DNA from: a virus
Reading direction: 5' to 3' (one strand)
DNA: 64,000 nt
Virus record (IMG/VR): IMGVR_UViG_3300038454_000106
Coordinates: 37,698-101,697 of that record
In this document: piece by piece, positions 39,719 to 48,145 of the stretch
Layout of the letters: the number at the start of each line of letters is the position of its first letter
Numbering within the stretch: the stretch's first letter is position 1
The notes under the pieces: model-generated
Database searches by the model: none
What the model saw: the letters and a program-made list of their open reading frames with translations, nothing else
What the model was told of the DNA's origin: nothing
Position numbers and translations under genes: made by a program

Positions 39719-40282
39719 TCACTCAGTGAGCACGGAGACGTCCCCACCTCCCTTGGCCAGATAGATCGCCGTCGCGACGAGACCCATGATCGAGACAAGG
39801 CTGAAGCCCAGCACCGGGATCGCCACTGGGTGCAGCGTCCTCTTTGGGGGCTCCTTCACGATCACGATCGGATCGTTGCGGAGGATCTCTGGATGGTCGC
39901 GGTAGGTGTCACCGATGTACTTGCCGATGGCGTCCGAGTTGGCCGCCAGGAGCCGAATCCCATCCTCGGCGCTGAGCTTCGGGTCCAGGAGCGCGGCGAC
40001 CTCGGGTGGAGGCGGGACCGAGCCCGCGAAGACCGCAACGATGAACTTGGCCGCGGTCGTCGACGTCGGACCTGGACGTCCGTCGACCGTGACCTCGGCC
40101 AGGTTGATGGGGAGCTGCTTACCCGACTTCGCCATGGCCTTCGAGACCTGCTGGATGACGTTCTGCAGGAGCAGGAAGGAGTTGAGGCGGTCCTCCGTAC
40201 TGGGGACGCAGACAAAGACGTTGTTGCGAGTGCTACAGGTGTAGCCGGCCGTGGCCGCGCCGAGGATATGGATTCCGAGCAT
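39719..40282 (-). CDS. tail-anchored protein, 187 aa
   Basis: N-terminal soluble domain with three Cys, a helical middle, and the C-terminal anchor VAIPVLGFSLVSIMGLVATA then IYLAKGGGDV. Could be a virion membrane or vertex component. Confidence 0.6.
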   Translation of the reverse strand: MLGIHILGAATAGYTCSTRNNVFVCVPSTEDRLNSFLLLQNVIQQVSKAMAKSGKQLPINLAEVTVDGRPGPTSTTAAKFIVAVFAGSVPPPPEVAALLDPKLSAEDGIRLLAANSDAIGKYIGDTYRDHPEILRNDPIVIVKEPPKRTLHPVAIPVLGFSLVSIMGLVATAIYLAKGGGDVSVLTE

Positions 40283-40285
40283 GGG

Positions 40286-40930
40286 CTACACCGGGGGTGG
40301 AAGGTAGCGAGACGAGCTGCGACGATGGCGAATCGCCCACGCCGCGCCGAGTCCCAGGAGCAGGATGGCACCACTCGCACCGAGCGTGATCTTGATCCCA
40401 AACGGGAGCTTGAAGTGCATCGGTGGTGGCGGCGAGGGTACGTCGAGATCGTCGGGCAAGTTCTGCGGCAGGATGCGCGCATCGGGAGGCTCGAGGCCCG
40501 GGAAGGTGAGACGCAGACCGCATTGTCCTGGAACACTTCGGCGGGTTGCTGCTGCCGAGAAGAGCGCCGTGAAGGTGACGACGTTGGGCTCGAGGCTCCT
40601 CGCGCTGGGCGCATCGACGAACCGCTGGAGGTTGTCGAAGACCGCGTTGAAGCCAGAGTAGCTCGGAGCCTTGAGGCTCCGTAGCAGTTCCAGCTCCCAC
40701 AGCGTGATGGCATAGCCACCGACGTCGGCGATCCAGGCGACGAAGGCCGGATCGAGAGCCGGGGCTACCTGACTCGGCGGCGAGAGAGTGACGCCATCCT
40801 TGACCGCGAGGGACGCGAGACGATCCGCCTCGCAGCGGAGGAGCGCGATATCAGGAGCCGTCGCCAACCCGTCCTCAGCGAGCAGCCACCATGGCGCGGC
40901 GACCTCGAGCAGGCTTGCGCAGGAAGGCAA
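40286..40930 (-). CDS. tail-anchored protein, 214 aa
   Basis: Helical/beta soluble part of about 170 residues, Pro-rich linker (DVPSPPPPMHF), then anchor ITLGASGAILLLGLGAAWAI and a basic end (RHRRSSSRY). The start is either TTG 40930, inside the upstream gene, or TTG 40867 after GAGG. Confidence 0.6.
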   Translation of the reverse strand: MPSCASLLEVAAPWWLLAEDGLATAPDIALLRCEADRLASLAVKDGVTLSPPSQVAPALDPAFVAWIADVGGYAITLWELELLRSLKAPSYSGFNAVFDNLQRFVDAPSARSLEPNVVTFTALFSAAATRRSVPGQCGLRLTFPGLEPPDARILPQNLPDDLDVPSPPPPMHFKLPFGIKITLGASGAILLLGLGAAWAIRHRRSSSRYLPPPV

Positions 40931-41435
40931 AGTAGCCGATGCCCAGCACAGCGATGCCGCCGAGGATCCACTTCCACGGGATCTGCCGCCCCATCCCTGG
41001 CGAGGGTGGCAGGCCCGGAGGTGGCTCCGCGGGCGTGACGGGCGTGCCTGGCTTGGGCGCTGGCACGGGCTTGAGCTGGAGGTAGGTCGCGCCGATCTCC
41101 AGTTGCTTGGCGACCAGCACCGCCGATGCAGCGAGGGTCGTATAGCTGCGCGACGGCGCCACGAGTGTGGATCCGATGGCAGCCGTCGCCGGATTCATGA
41201 GCAGCCACTGGACGACCTTCTGCAGCGCTACAGCGGTCTTGGAGCCGATCTTGCCGTCGACACCAATCGGTGAGAACCCAACCGAGCCTGTGTACTTGTT
41301 GATCGAGGCCTGAATGCTCTTGAAGAGCTGGTCAGTCTTCGGGTCTGTGGCGTAGCAGATGTCCGGCGCCGCGGGATTGGCACACTTGTACGTAGGCGTG
41401 ACGTTCGTGAGATCGGGCGGAGCCGCAAACAGCAT
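40875..41435 (-). CDS. peptidoglycan-binding-like tail-anchored protein, 186 aa
   Basis: The start MLFAAPPDLTNVTPTY at 41435 follows GGGGAGATGACC. The segment GVDGKIGSKTAVALQKVVQW matches the PG_binding_1 pattern. A Pro-rich linker follows, then anchor WILGGIAVLGIGYFAFL and a basic end. It probably links a membrane to the cell wall. The same design occurs at 61256. Confidence 0.65.
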   Translation of the reverse strand: MLFAAPPDLTNVTPTYKCANPAAPDICYATDPKTDQLFKSIQASINKYTGSVGFSPIGVDGKIGSKTAVALQKVVQWLLMNPATAAIGSTLVAPSRSYTTLAASAVLVAKQLEIGATYLQLKPVPAPKPGTPVTPAEPPPGLPPSPGMGRQIPWKWILGGIAVLGIGYFAFLRKPARGRRAMVAAR

Positions 41436-41600
41436 GGTCATCTCCCCTGGTGGCCAGTCCTCGTTCCGGTGCGATCACCCTAACACAACGTTGACAAACG
41501 GAACCATGCTGCGTGCTAGTGTCAGGTTGAGCTGGCGTGATGCCGCCTGGGCTGGCGGGACATGCCGATTGTAACCACCCCAGGGAGGAGTCTTCCGGTC

Positions 41601-42041
41601 ATGACCGTCACCGCTGCTCGGCAGTTCAACACCAAGAATACGATCGTCTACCTGTTCACCCACGATGGTGGCGCCGGCGATGCCGCCACAATCCCGAACG
41701 ATGCGGGCGCTTCACCGGATCTCACCACGGATGCCGAGGGTGGCCTGCTCAAGGCGATCATGACGGCGCGCACCAACGGCTACGGCGCGTTCGCTGCCGG
41801 CGCGCTCAACCAGGCACAGGCTCGGGCCCTTCTGTTCTCGATGGACCCCAGCAATGTCTTCGGCACGGACAACATCGCGCGCGCACGGTGCGCGACGCTC
41901 ACCATGACGGGCGTTGACGACTGGGTTCTCGACGCCAACGTGGATGGCCAGGGAGATCCCGTGCTCACGGCCACCAAGACGACCACGGCGGCAGGGACGT
42001 TTCTGGTCACGATCCAGGCGCTGCCATCGCCTGACTACTGA
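41601..42041 (+). CDS. beta-rich protein, 146 aa, structural candidate
   Basis: The start MTVTAARQFNTKNTIVYLFT follows GGGAGGAG. The last 50 residues alternate beta strands (TLTMTGVDDWVLDANV, then GTFLVTIQALPSPDY). A TTGACA at 41491 followed by GCTAGT suggests a promoter about 70 nt upstream. Could be a minor capsid or spike protein. Confidence 0.6.
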   Translation: MTVTAARQFNTKNTIVYLFTHDGGAGDAATIPNDAGASPDLTTDAEGGLLKAIMTARTNGYGAFAAGALNQAQARALLFSMDPSNVFGTDNIARARCATLTMTGVDDWVLDANVDGQGDPVLTATKTTTAAGTFLVTIQALPSPDY

Positions 42042-42078
42042 GCCTCTCGCCTAGGGCGACAGGCGTCGCCCCGGTGCG

Positions 42079-42084
42079 TAGACT
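42079..42084 (+). promoter_or_regulatory. -10 box TAGACT, leaderless-type
   Basis: TAGACT-GGTGCGGC-GTG before the hydrolase gene at 42093. Confidence 0.5.
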
Positions 42085-42092
42085 GGTGCGGC

Positions 42093-42983
42093 GTGGATTC
42101 GATCCTCCATCCGAACACCGACTGCCTCCCTTGGTGGCATGGCCGGTATGCACTCCTTGCAGAAGGCCGGCAGTACGTCGTCCGGTCGGGCTGTGCCATC
42201 AACGCCGAGGGCAACGTGGGCTGCTCTCCGGAGTCGATGCGAGCCCAAGCGCAGGGCGTGCTCCGCGCTTGGGGCTACTGGTCGATCCTCCGCAGCCTGC
42301 CACTGACCGTGTACACGCTGGCCCGGTACATGGCCTCCGAGGTCGGATCGCACTCGATCGAGACCCGAGCCGCGGTCGGGATGGCGGCGATCAACCGAGC
42401 CAAGCTCGAGGGCCTGGCCGACGTCAACGCCCTCCTCCTGTACCGGCAAGGGACCGGGAGCCCAAACCGCGGCTACTACGGACCGATCCATGGCTCGGGT
42501 GGCACCGGACACCCCTATGGCCGCTGGGCTGCGACCTCACAGGACCCGTCGCTGGCGGACATCCTGCTGGCGGACTTCCTCCTCGGCGGGGGAGATACGG
42601 GCTGGGCTCGAGGTGCCGATGACCAGGCCGATCTCACCAGCACGGCCAACTTCCCGAACCCGGTCGCCACTGTGCGCGGGTTCGGCTCCCAGCGGAGCTA
42701 CTGGATCGGGCCACTCCCTGGTGTCGACCACCGAGTCACCTACCTGATCGCCCGCCGGAACGACATCGAGCCCGACTCGGACGCAGGCCAGTACCTCATT
42801 GAGCGAGGCATCGCGATCTTGTCCGCGCCGTCGCCGAGCTGGTCCGGCCTAGGTGTCTGCGCGCGTACCGGCTGGATCTGGGCCAGTGCGGCCGGCGTAG
42901 CCTCGATCGGGCTCTCGTATCTCCTCAGCGGAACTTGGCCAAGGCGGCGAAGCTTGCTCGGAGGGCCTCCGTCCGACCCGTAG
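42093..42983 (+). CDS. SleB-like cell-wall hydrolase with C-terminal anchor, 296 aa
   Basis: The core VYTLARYMASEVGSHSIETR, then AVGMAAINRAKLEG follows the SleB/CwlJ (Hydrolase_2) pattern with Glu as likely acid. The remaining catalytic domain runs to about residue 230. The C-terminus has a membrane anchor (WASAAGVASIGLSYLLS). It probably opens peptidoglycan during entry while held in a membrane. Paralogue of the 43457 protein. Confidence 0.7.
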   Translation: MDSILHPNTDCLPWWHGRYALLAEGRQYVVRSGCAINAEGNVGCSPESMRAQAQGVLRAWGYWSILRSLPLTVYTLARYMASEVGSHSIETRAAVGMAAINRAKLEGLADVNALLLYRQGTGSPNRGYYGPIHGSGGTGHPYGRWAATSQDPSLADILLADFLLGGGDTGWARGADDQADLTSTANFPNPVATVRGFGSQRSYWIGPLPGVDHRVTYLIARRNDIEPDSDAGQYLIERGIAILSAPSPSWSGLGVCARTGWIWASAAGVASIGLSYLLSGTWPRRRSLLGGPPSDP

Positions 42984-43335
42984 ACGTCTCGTGCAGCTTC
43001 TCGCCCGCCTGGCTGATCCAGCGCTGGCGCCGGTTCTGATCGCGCATCCACGCCGAGAGCAAAGTCACGATGGTGGCACTCGCGGTGCCGTACTCGCGCA
43101 CGACGGCGTAGATTGGCTGGGAGCCCTGGCGACGACCTGCGATCTCGACGATGCGAGCGGGGCGGTCCTCGTCGATGATGTCCTCGAAGAGTCGAGCCGC
43201 AACGCCGTTGCGCAAGAGTGCATTGAGCCAGTGCGCAACAACCTCATCGTCGAGATCATCGCGCTCGACCCGTGTGAGATATCGCTGGCGAAAGCGCAAC
43301 AGTGCGTGATTCGACACGTTGATGTCTGCAGTCAC
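42925..43335 (-). CDS. hypothetical protein, 136 aa
   Basis: The GTG start at 43335 is placed by a TATCGT box 6 nt upstream. Begins MTADINVSNHALLRFRQRYL; helical and basic. Overlaps the end of the 42093 gene by 59 nt. Unrecognised. Confidence 0.6.
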   Translation of the reverse strand: MTADINVSNHALLRFRQRYLTRVERDDLDDEVVAHWLNALLRNGVAARLFEDIIDEDRPARIVEIAGRRQGSQPIYAVVREYGTASATIVTLLSAWMRDQNRRQRWISQAGEKLHETSTGRTEALRASFAALAKFR

Positions 43336-43341
43336 GCGAAC

Positions 43342-43347
43342 ACGATA
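43342..43347 (-). promoter_or_regulatory. -10 box TATCGT, leaderless-type
   Basis: TATCGT-GTTCGC-GTG before the leftward gene starting at 43335. Confidence 0.45.
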
Positions 43348-43443
43348 CGAGGTCTGGACGACAACGACTCCCGCCATCACTGGCCAGCACGCTGGCCAGC
43401 CCATGCTACTCTTCCTCGTCACGTCTCTGCAGCTCGCCCGTGA

Positions 43444-43449
43444 TAGCCT
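43444..43449 (+). promoter_or_regulatory. -10 box TAGCCT, leaderless-type
   Basis: TAGCCT-GTGGATG-ATG before the hydrolase at 43457. A second ATG directly precedes it at 43454. Confidence 0.55.
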
Positions 43450-43456
43450 GTGGATG

Positions 43457-44284
43457 ATGCCACCCCACTACTCATTCACGGTGGAAGAGAAGGTGAGCCC
43501 TCCGCTCGATTGGTGCCTGCCGGGCACCGTGGCACTCGTCGACGCATGGGAAGCACAATATGGCCGGACGCGTGACGGAGGCCCGGTACTGATCCCCTCG
43601 GATGGATGCCAGCAGTCCCCAAACTGCCCCATCAAGCCCGAGACGCTCGCGGCCAAGGCCGATGCTTGGCTCCGGCAGCGTGGGATCCGCCCGGTCGACG
43701 CGCCCCCGTTGCCCCTCGACGTGTACACGCTGGCGCGCAACGTGCGCTCGGAATTCGGATCGGGCACAGCGATGGAGAAGCTGGCGATCGCCTGGGTCGC
43801 TGTCAACCGGACCCTCATGGACAATGCCGCGTCGATCACCGAGCACTTGCTGGGCACGTTCGGGACCTTCGGCCGCCAGGTCGGCTCGAGACGCCCAGCC
43901 TCGACGCAGCAGGATCCCTCGGTGGCCGATCTCCTGATCGCGAACCACGTCTACACGTCATGGAAGACCCGTGGCACCGAGGAGGATCCGACCTTCGGAG
44001 CCGTGTCCTACTTCGACAAGGTCTCACAAGATGCCATGCACGCCAAGGCGCCCGACTCGAACCCGGCGCCGCTGGACGTCTATGACACCTGGACGGGTGG
44101 CGGAAACTGGCTCACCTGGATCGGCCACGTGCCCGACATCCGGCCCTATCGCCTGCTCCTGTTTTCGATCCGCAAGGATCTCCGAGCGGCCAACAACAAC
44201 ACCGAGCGGGCCCGGATCCGCAATCTTGGGCGCCTGGCCCTGCTCGGCCAGAACCGGGCACCCCGAGCCGACTGGTGCCAATAG
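43457..44284 (+). CDS. SleB-like cell-wall hydrolase, 275 aa
   Basis: MPPHYSFTVEEKVSPPLDWC at the start; the core VYTLARNVRSEFGSGTAMEK, then AIAWVAVNRTL is the same motif as in the 42093 protein, again with the Glu. No membrane anchor and no signal peptide. It may be a released or virion-borne muralytic enzyme. Confidence 0.7.
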   Translation: MPPHYSFTVEEKVSPPLDWCLPGTVALVDAWEAQYGRTRDGGPVLIPSDGCQQSPNCPIKPETLAAKADAWLRQRGIRPVDAPPLPLDVYTLARNVRSEFGSGTAMEKLAIAWVAVNRTLMDNAASITEHLLGTFGTFGRQVGSRRPASTQQDPSVADLLIANHVYTSWKTRGTEEDPTFGAVSYFDKVSQDAMHAKAPDSNPAPLDVYDTWTGGGNWLTWIGHVPDIRPYRLLLFSIRKDLRAANNNTERARIRNLGRLALLGQNRAPRADWCQ

Positions 44285-44316
44285 CGCGCACGCTTCCAGA
44301 AGCAAGTGCCATCTGA

Positions 44317-44322
44317 TAGGGT
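44317..44322 (+). promoter_or_regulatory. -10 box TAGGGT, leaderless-type
   Basis: TAGGGT-ATCTGCC-ATG before the peptide gene at 44330. Confidence 0.6.
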
Positions 44323-44329
44323 ATCTGCC

Positions 44330-44464
44330 ATGCGTGTACAGGTGACTCGTCCAACGCCTATCCGGCAGCCGGTTCGGCAGCCGGTCAAGGCACCTGCACC
44401 GCGGCCGGGATGCTGCCTGCGTCCGGTGCTCCCACCCCGTCGTCCGCCCACGCGCCCGCGCTGA
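44330..44464 (+). CDS. Pro/Arg-rich peptide, 44 aa
   Basis: MRVQVTRPTPIRQPVRQPVK then APAPRPGCC and a Pro-Arg tail. No acidic residues. Opens a short rightward operon of basic proteins. Probably a virion-internal or DNA-binding peptide. Confidence 0.6.
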   Translation: MRVQVTRPTPIRQPVRQPVKAPAPRPGCCLRPVLPPRRPPTRPR

Positions 44465-44488
44465 GGCCGCTTACCAGGAGAGAGATCC

Positions 44489-44752
44489 ATGGCTCGCAAG
44501 TTGACTCTTCAGCAAGAAGCCTTTGGCGTGGCCACGCAGCAGTGTCATGCCGAGACGACGACCGCCAAGGAGTACGGTCGTTGCGTCTCCGACAGGATTG
44601 GAAGCATCCTCGCGTCTGGATCGGTCGCCACGTTCAAGGCAAAGGCAAAGGCAAGGGGTAGGACGGCGGCAACGGGCAAGGGCAGAGGCAGGGGTGGAGG
44701 CAGGGGCGGAGGTAGGGGCAAGAGCAAGAGCTACGCGTGGCCAGGTCGGTAG
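44489..44752 (+). CDS. Gly/Arg-rich DNA-binding-like protein, 87 aa
   Basis: Starts MARKLTLQQEAFGVATQQCH after CCAGGAGAGAG. The helical N-terminal half has two Cys. The C-terminal half is Lys/Arg/Gly-rich (GKGRGRGGGRGGGRGKSKS). Typical of a nucleic-acid-binding virion core protein. Confidence 0.65.
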   Translation: MARKLTLQQEAFGVATQQCHAETTTAKEYGRCVSDRIGSILASGSVATFKAKAKARGRTAATGKGRGRGGGRGGGRGKSKSYAWPGR

Positions 44753-44776
44753 GCTAGGCTTCGACGGTAGAAGGTT

Positions 44777-45001
44777 GTGGCCAAGGATCTCGAGGCCGCG
44801 GTCAAGGCTGCCCAGCTCTATGCCGGCTGCGGCGCCACGATGCGCATCACCGATGCGCAGAAGCTCTACCGTCGACTGCACAAGGCGGTCGAGCGAGTTG
44901 CCACGCGTCGCGGGATGAGCTTCAGCGACGCCCATGACCAGATCACGCGAGAAGCGAGCCGCCGCGGGCCGATCTGTCCGACGCCGGGGAAGGACATCTG
45001 A
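44777..45001 (+). CDS. helical basic protein, 74 aa
   Basis: GTG start after AGAAGG. MAKDLEAAVKAAQLYAGCGA, then basic helices. Third gene of the basic-protein cluster. Unknown. Confidence 0.6.
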   Translation: MAKDLEAAVKAAQLYAGCGATMRITDAQKLYRRLHKAVERVATRRGMSFSDAHDQITREASRRGPICPTPGKDI

Positions 45002-45035
45002 GTCTCTGGTCGGCAGTCAAAATGACCTAGCAGCT

Positions 45036-45338
45036 ATGACGAAGCGGAAGCGACGACGGTTCCTCTGGAGCGCTGCTGCGCTCGGTGCCGTCGGGTTTGT
45101 CTGGTGGTTACTGCACGGCTCGGCTGGAGGTGCGAGACTCGCGATGCGTCTCGACGCGACGGGCCTGCACGCTGGCGGTAAGGTCATCACGGCGGAGGAA
45201 GCCGTGAGCTTGGCCCGAGTGGCTGGCGCTGGCGTTGACCTGGTCGTGACCGGGGACGCACGGCAGGGCGACCTCGATGCCGTGCGGACCCTCTTCGCGC
45301 AGGCGCGCATCCTGCTCGCCGTCAAAGTGGCCGCGTGA
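45036..45338 (+). CDS. TolR/ExbD-like membrane protein, 100 aa
   Basis: A single N-terminal anchor (FLWSAAALGAVGFVWWLL) after a Lys/Arg-rich start. The rest (LHAGGKVITAEEAVSLARVA, then GVDLVVTGDARQGDLDAV) follows the beta-alpha pattern of TolR/ExbD periplasmic domains. No TolQ-like partner is seen. Moderate certainty. Confidence 0.5.
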   Translation: MTKRKRRRFLWSAAALGAVGFVWWLLHGSAGGARLAMRLDATGLHAGGKVITAEEAVSLARVAGAGVDLVVTGDARQGDLDAVRTLFAQARILLAVKVAA

Positions 45339-45817
45339 GTCTCTGGTCAACAGTCGGGGCCCTCGCCGGTGGCGTGGTCCTTGGCGTGCTCGGTGCCGCG
45401 GCATGGGAGCGCCGAGGCCAGCTCGCCGGACTCCCCGAGGACTGGTGGCGCAAGCGACGCGAGCCCAAGGAGCGGCTCTGCTACCGCACGAAGTCGGAAG
45501 CGCTCCAAGCCTTCCGAGATGCGAACCGGCACCAGATCGAGGATTGGGGCGGGCTCGACACGATAGCGAGCCCAGCCGAGTTTGATGCCATCAACGCTCG
45601 ATACGGGCTCAAGGGCTCACGTGCGGTGCGCACGCTGGCACAGGCGCTCTGGGCCGTGATGCCGGCACACGCACCGTTCTGCCTCGACGAGATCGACGTC
45701 GAGACGCTGAACGAGACGAGCCCGGGCCAGCATGGGACGGGCTTCGTGCTGCCGAGCTGGGCCTACGACCTCATCGCCGCGCGCGACGAGGCCGAGCACT
45801 ATGCGACCGCAGGCTAG
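45335..45817 (+). CDS. membrane-anchored protein, 160 aa
   Basis: The GTG start overlaps the upstream stop (GTGA). N-terminal anchor VGALAGGVVLGVLGAAAWER, then a soluble charged domain. Unrecognised. Ends tail to tail with the TolB-like gene by 4 nt. Confidence 0.6.
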   Translation: MSLWSTVGALAGGVVLGVLGAAAWERRGQLAGLPEDWWRKRREPKERLCYRTKSEALQAFRDANRHQIEDWGGLDTIASPAEFDAINARYGLKGSRAVRTLAQALWAVMPAHAPFCLDEIDVETLNETSPGQHGTGFVLPSWAYDLIAARDEAEHYATAG

Positions 45818-47124
45818 TCAGCACAGGGCCCGAAGGAGCCCCCAAAGGCATCCGTGGCCGATGGCACGAGCAGTCGCTCGCCGTCACCTGCGACGTTGAC
45901 AACCCCGGCGGAACTCTGGAACGTGTGGCCACTTGGCGGCAGGTAGCGACTGAAGATGACCCGCTCGCCAGAGATGTCAGTGCTGAAGTCACCCACCACA
46001 GGGCCCGAGAGACTGTGATTGGTCAGCTTGACAGCGACGCCACCGGTAGATGCAACGCGGAACAGCTTGTATGCGCCCTCTCGGTCGCTCGAGAAGACAA
46101 TGCCCGAGTCGTCATTGAGCCATCTCGGGGCGTCCTCGAAGGAGTCGGCACCCAGGGTCAGATCAAGGGTATTCAGGCCGTTGATGTCCGTGGTCCAGAT
46201 GTCATTTTCACGGACGTAGGCAACACGGTAGATCCCGTGTGCGAAAGCTGGCGTACGTTCGGCAACCTCCTCCGTCCTCGTGATGTTCTGCGCAGGTCCA
46301 CCAAGGATGGAGATCCAGTACAGATCCGACGGCAACGAGATGGTGCCATCCTTGATGTTGCGGTGAACGAAGATGATGCCCCTGGAGTCCGGGGCCCACA
46401 CGTAGCCGGCATCATCGATCTCCAGCGCGGTGACGGCCCTTGCCACGGTACCGTCGGTGGTGCCGAACCAGAGTTCCTTGCCACGACGCCACAGGAGCTT
46501 GGTGCCGTCAGGCGACCAGCGCGGCCACGTATCCGCCAGCACGGGTCCGAGGACGTCCAGGGCATGGGTGAGGTTCTGGACCATCGACCCATCGGGGGTC
46601 ACCACGTAGATGTCCGAGGTGGTATTCGATAGCTCGCGGCTAGAGCCAAAGGCGATGAGATCGCCCTTGGGCGACCACGTTGCACTATCGATCGGATTGC
46701 CAGCGGCGATGCTGTACGCGTTGGAGCCGTCAACGTCGGAGATCCAGAGCGCACCGCCGAGCATGTACGCCATGCGGCAGGCCACTGCGGGAGGAGCGTC
46801 CGGCGTTCCGGGAGGTGCATCTGGGATATCGGCATCCGGCGTCGCTGGCGTGGCATCTGGAGGGAGCGCGGCATCGAGGTCCGCTGCGCTCGAGACGCAG
46901 ACGCCCGTGAGTGCTCCACCACTGTCATCGTAGACATAGCCCGAGTCGCACATGCTCTCGGGATAGGCGCAAGAATCCCCTCCGCTGGGAGCCGCCAGGC
47001 AAAGCCCGCTCGGGCGCAAGTTGCACTCGATGTCGGAGCTGCACGAGAACTGCCGGGCGCTCTGACTACAGCCACTGCAGCCGGCCATTACAACGAAGCA
47101 TCCAATCAAGATCAAGGCACGCAT
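45814..47124 (-). CDS. TolB-like beta-propeller lipoprotein, 436 aa
   Basis: MRALILIGCFVVMAGCSGCS is a lipoprotein signal. Residues 25-80 form a Cys-rich domain (CSSDIECNLR, then DSCAYPESMC). An Asp/Ala/Pro-rich linker follows. Then WD40/TolB-type repeats appear (WSPKGDLIAFGSSRE, WSPDGTKLLWRRG, WAPDSRGIIFVHR and FSSDREGAYKLFR). Probably outer-membrane or surface exposed. Host-style myxobacterial protein. Confidence 0.75.
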   Translation of the reverse strand: MRALILIGCFVVMAGCSGCSQSARQFSCSSDIECNLRPSGLCLAAPSGGDSCAYPESMCDSGYVYDDSGGALTGVCVSSAADLDAALPPDATPATPDADIPDAPPGTPDAPPAVACRMAYMLGGALWISDVDGSNAYSIAAGNPIDSATWSPKGDLIAFGSSRELSNTTSDIYVVTPDGSMVQNLTHALDVLGPVLADTWPRWSPDGTKLLWRRGKELWFGTTDGTVARAVTALEIDDAGYVWAPDSRGIIFVHRNIKDGTISLPSDLYWISILGGPAQNITRTEEVAERTPAFAHGIYRVAYVRENDIWTTDINGLNTLDLTLGADSFEDAPRWLNDDSGIVFSSDREGAYKLFRVASTGGVAVKLTNHSLSGPVVGDFSTDISGERVIFSRYLPPSGHTFQSSAGVVNVAGDGERLLVPSATDAFGGSFGPCAD

Positions 47125-47150
47125 GAGATCCTCCTGCTGAGAAACACCGC

Positions 47151-47444
47151 TTATCGACGCAACTTCATGCCAGAGACAGAGACCTTCCAGCGGTCCGGCA
47201 CCGGGGAGAACCGGAAGATCACGTAGAGGTAGTCATCGGGATCGTCGGCGTCGCTCACGTAGCTCGGATGTTCGCGGAGCCGAGCAAACGCCCATGCGTA
47301 GTGGGCACGGCTGCTCTCGCTACCAAGGCGCGCGCGAACGTGTAGCTCGTCACCTTCGATCCAAGCTTCGCGAAAGCGCACAAACAGGATGCGTTCGAGA
47401 TCAAAATCTCGCAGCATGACATCTACGGTCTCGTCGTCGATCAT
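47151..47444 (-). CDS. hypothetical protein, 97 aa
   Basis: MIDDETVDVMLRDFDLERIL, beta-type and acidic, with a basic end (KVSVSGMKLRR). Downstream of the DUF4215-like lipoprotein. Unknown. Confidence 0.55.
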   Translation of the reverse strand: MIDDETVDVMLRDFDLERILFVRFREAWIEGDELHVRARLGSESSRAHYAWAFARLREHPSYVSDADDPDDYLYVIFRFSPVPDRWKVSVSGMKLRR

Positions 47445-47451
47445 GGACATC

Positions 47452-48144
47452 TCACTCGACGTGGCAATCGTGCGAGCAGCCATCGCCGTCGCGGTTATTG
47501 CCATCATCGCATTGCTCGAACAGGCCCTCAGGGTGACCGTTGCCACAGACGTTGTTCTGTTGACAGAGAGCCGAGCAGCCGTTGCGGGTGTCGACGGCAT
47601 CACCATCGTCGCACTGCTCGGCGAGCTGCTCGACGTGGTTGTTGCCGCACACGTTGTTGAACTTGCAGGCGGTGCCGCAGCCGTTGCGGTCGTCATCACG
47701 GTTGCCGTCGTCGCAGTCCTCGATATCGGGACCTTGCTTGTCGACCATGCCATCGCCGCAGACGTTACGCTGGCAGTTCGGCGTGCAGTCCTTGTCGATG
47801 CCATTGCTGGCTCCGTCGTCGCAGGTCTCACCGGCGGCAACGTTGGTGATGCCGTCGCCGCATCGGACGAAGGTACAGTCAGCCATGAGTGCATCGGTCA
47901 CCGCCGCGTCAGGGAGCGCGTTGGATTCGACGCACACGTTGTCGAGTGGACCATCAATCGTCCAATGAAAGCCCGTGCTGCACGCGGTGTCGGGATAAGC
48001 GCACGTCCGACTCTCGTCCGGTGACGACCAGCAGTGGCCGTCGCCGGCCAGGTTGCACTCTCCGTCGGAGCTACAGTGGTACTCGGCCGACGAGGAACAA
48101 GCGGCCAGCAAGCTGGCAGCGATGGTGAGAGAGATATTCCTCAT
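47452..48144 (-). CDS. Cys-rich lipoprotein with DUF4215-like repeats, 230 aa
   Basis: The start MRNISLTIAASLLAACSSS at 48144 gives a lipobox with Cys16. An N-terminal domain (CSSDGECNLAGDG, then CAYPDTAC) is shared with the 45814 lipoprotein. Four repeats follow of the form CGDG/CGN...E.CDDG..N..D.C...C, typical of myxobacterial surface proteins. Longer upstream frames overlap the kinase gene and are rejected. Confidence 0.8.
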   Translation of the reverse strand: MRNISLTIAASLLAACSSSAEYHCSSDGECNLAGDGHCWSSPDESRTCAYPDTACSTGFHWTIDGPLDNVCVESNALPDAAVTDALMADCTFVRCGDGITNVAAGETCDDGASNGIDKDCTPNCQRNVCGDGMVDKQGPDIEDCDDGNRDDDRNGCGTACKFNNVCGNNHVEQLAEQCDDGDAVDTRNGCSALCQQNNVCGNGHPEGLFEQCDDGNNRDGDGCSHDCHVE

Positions 48145-48145
48145 G

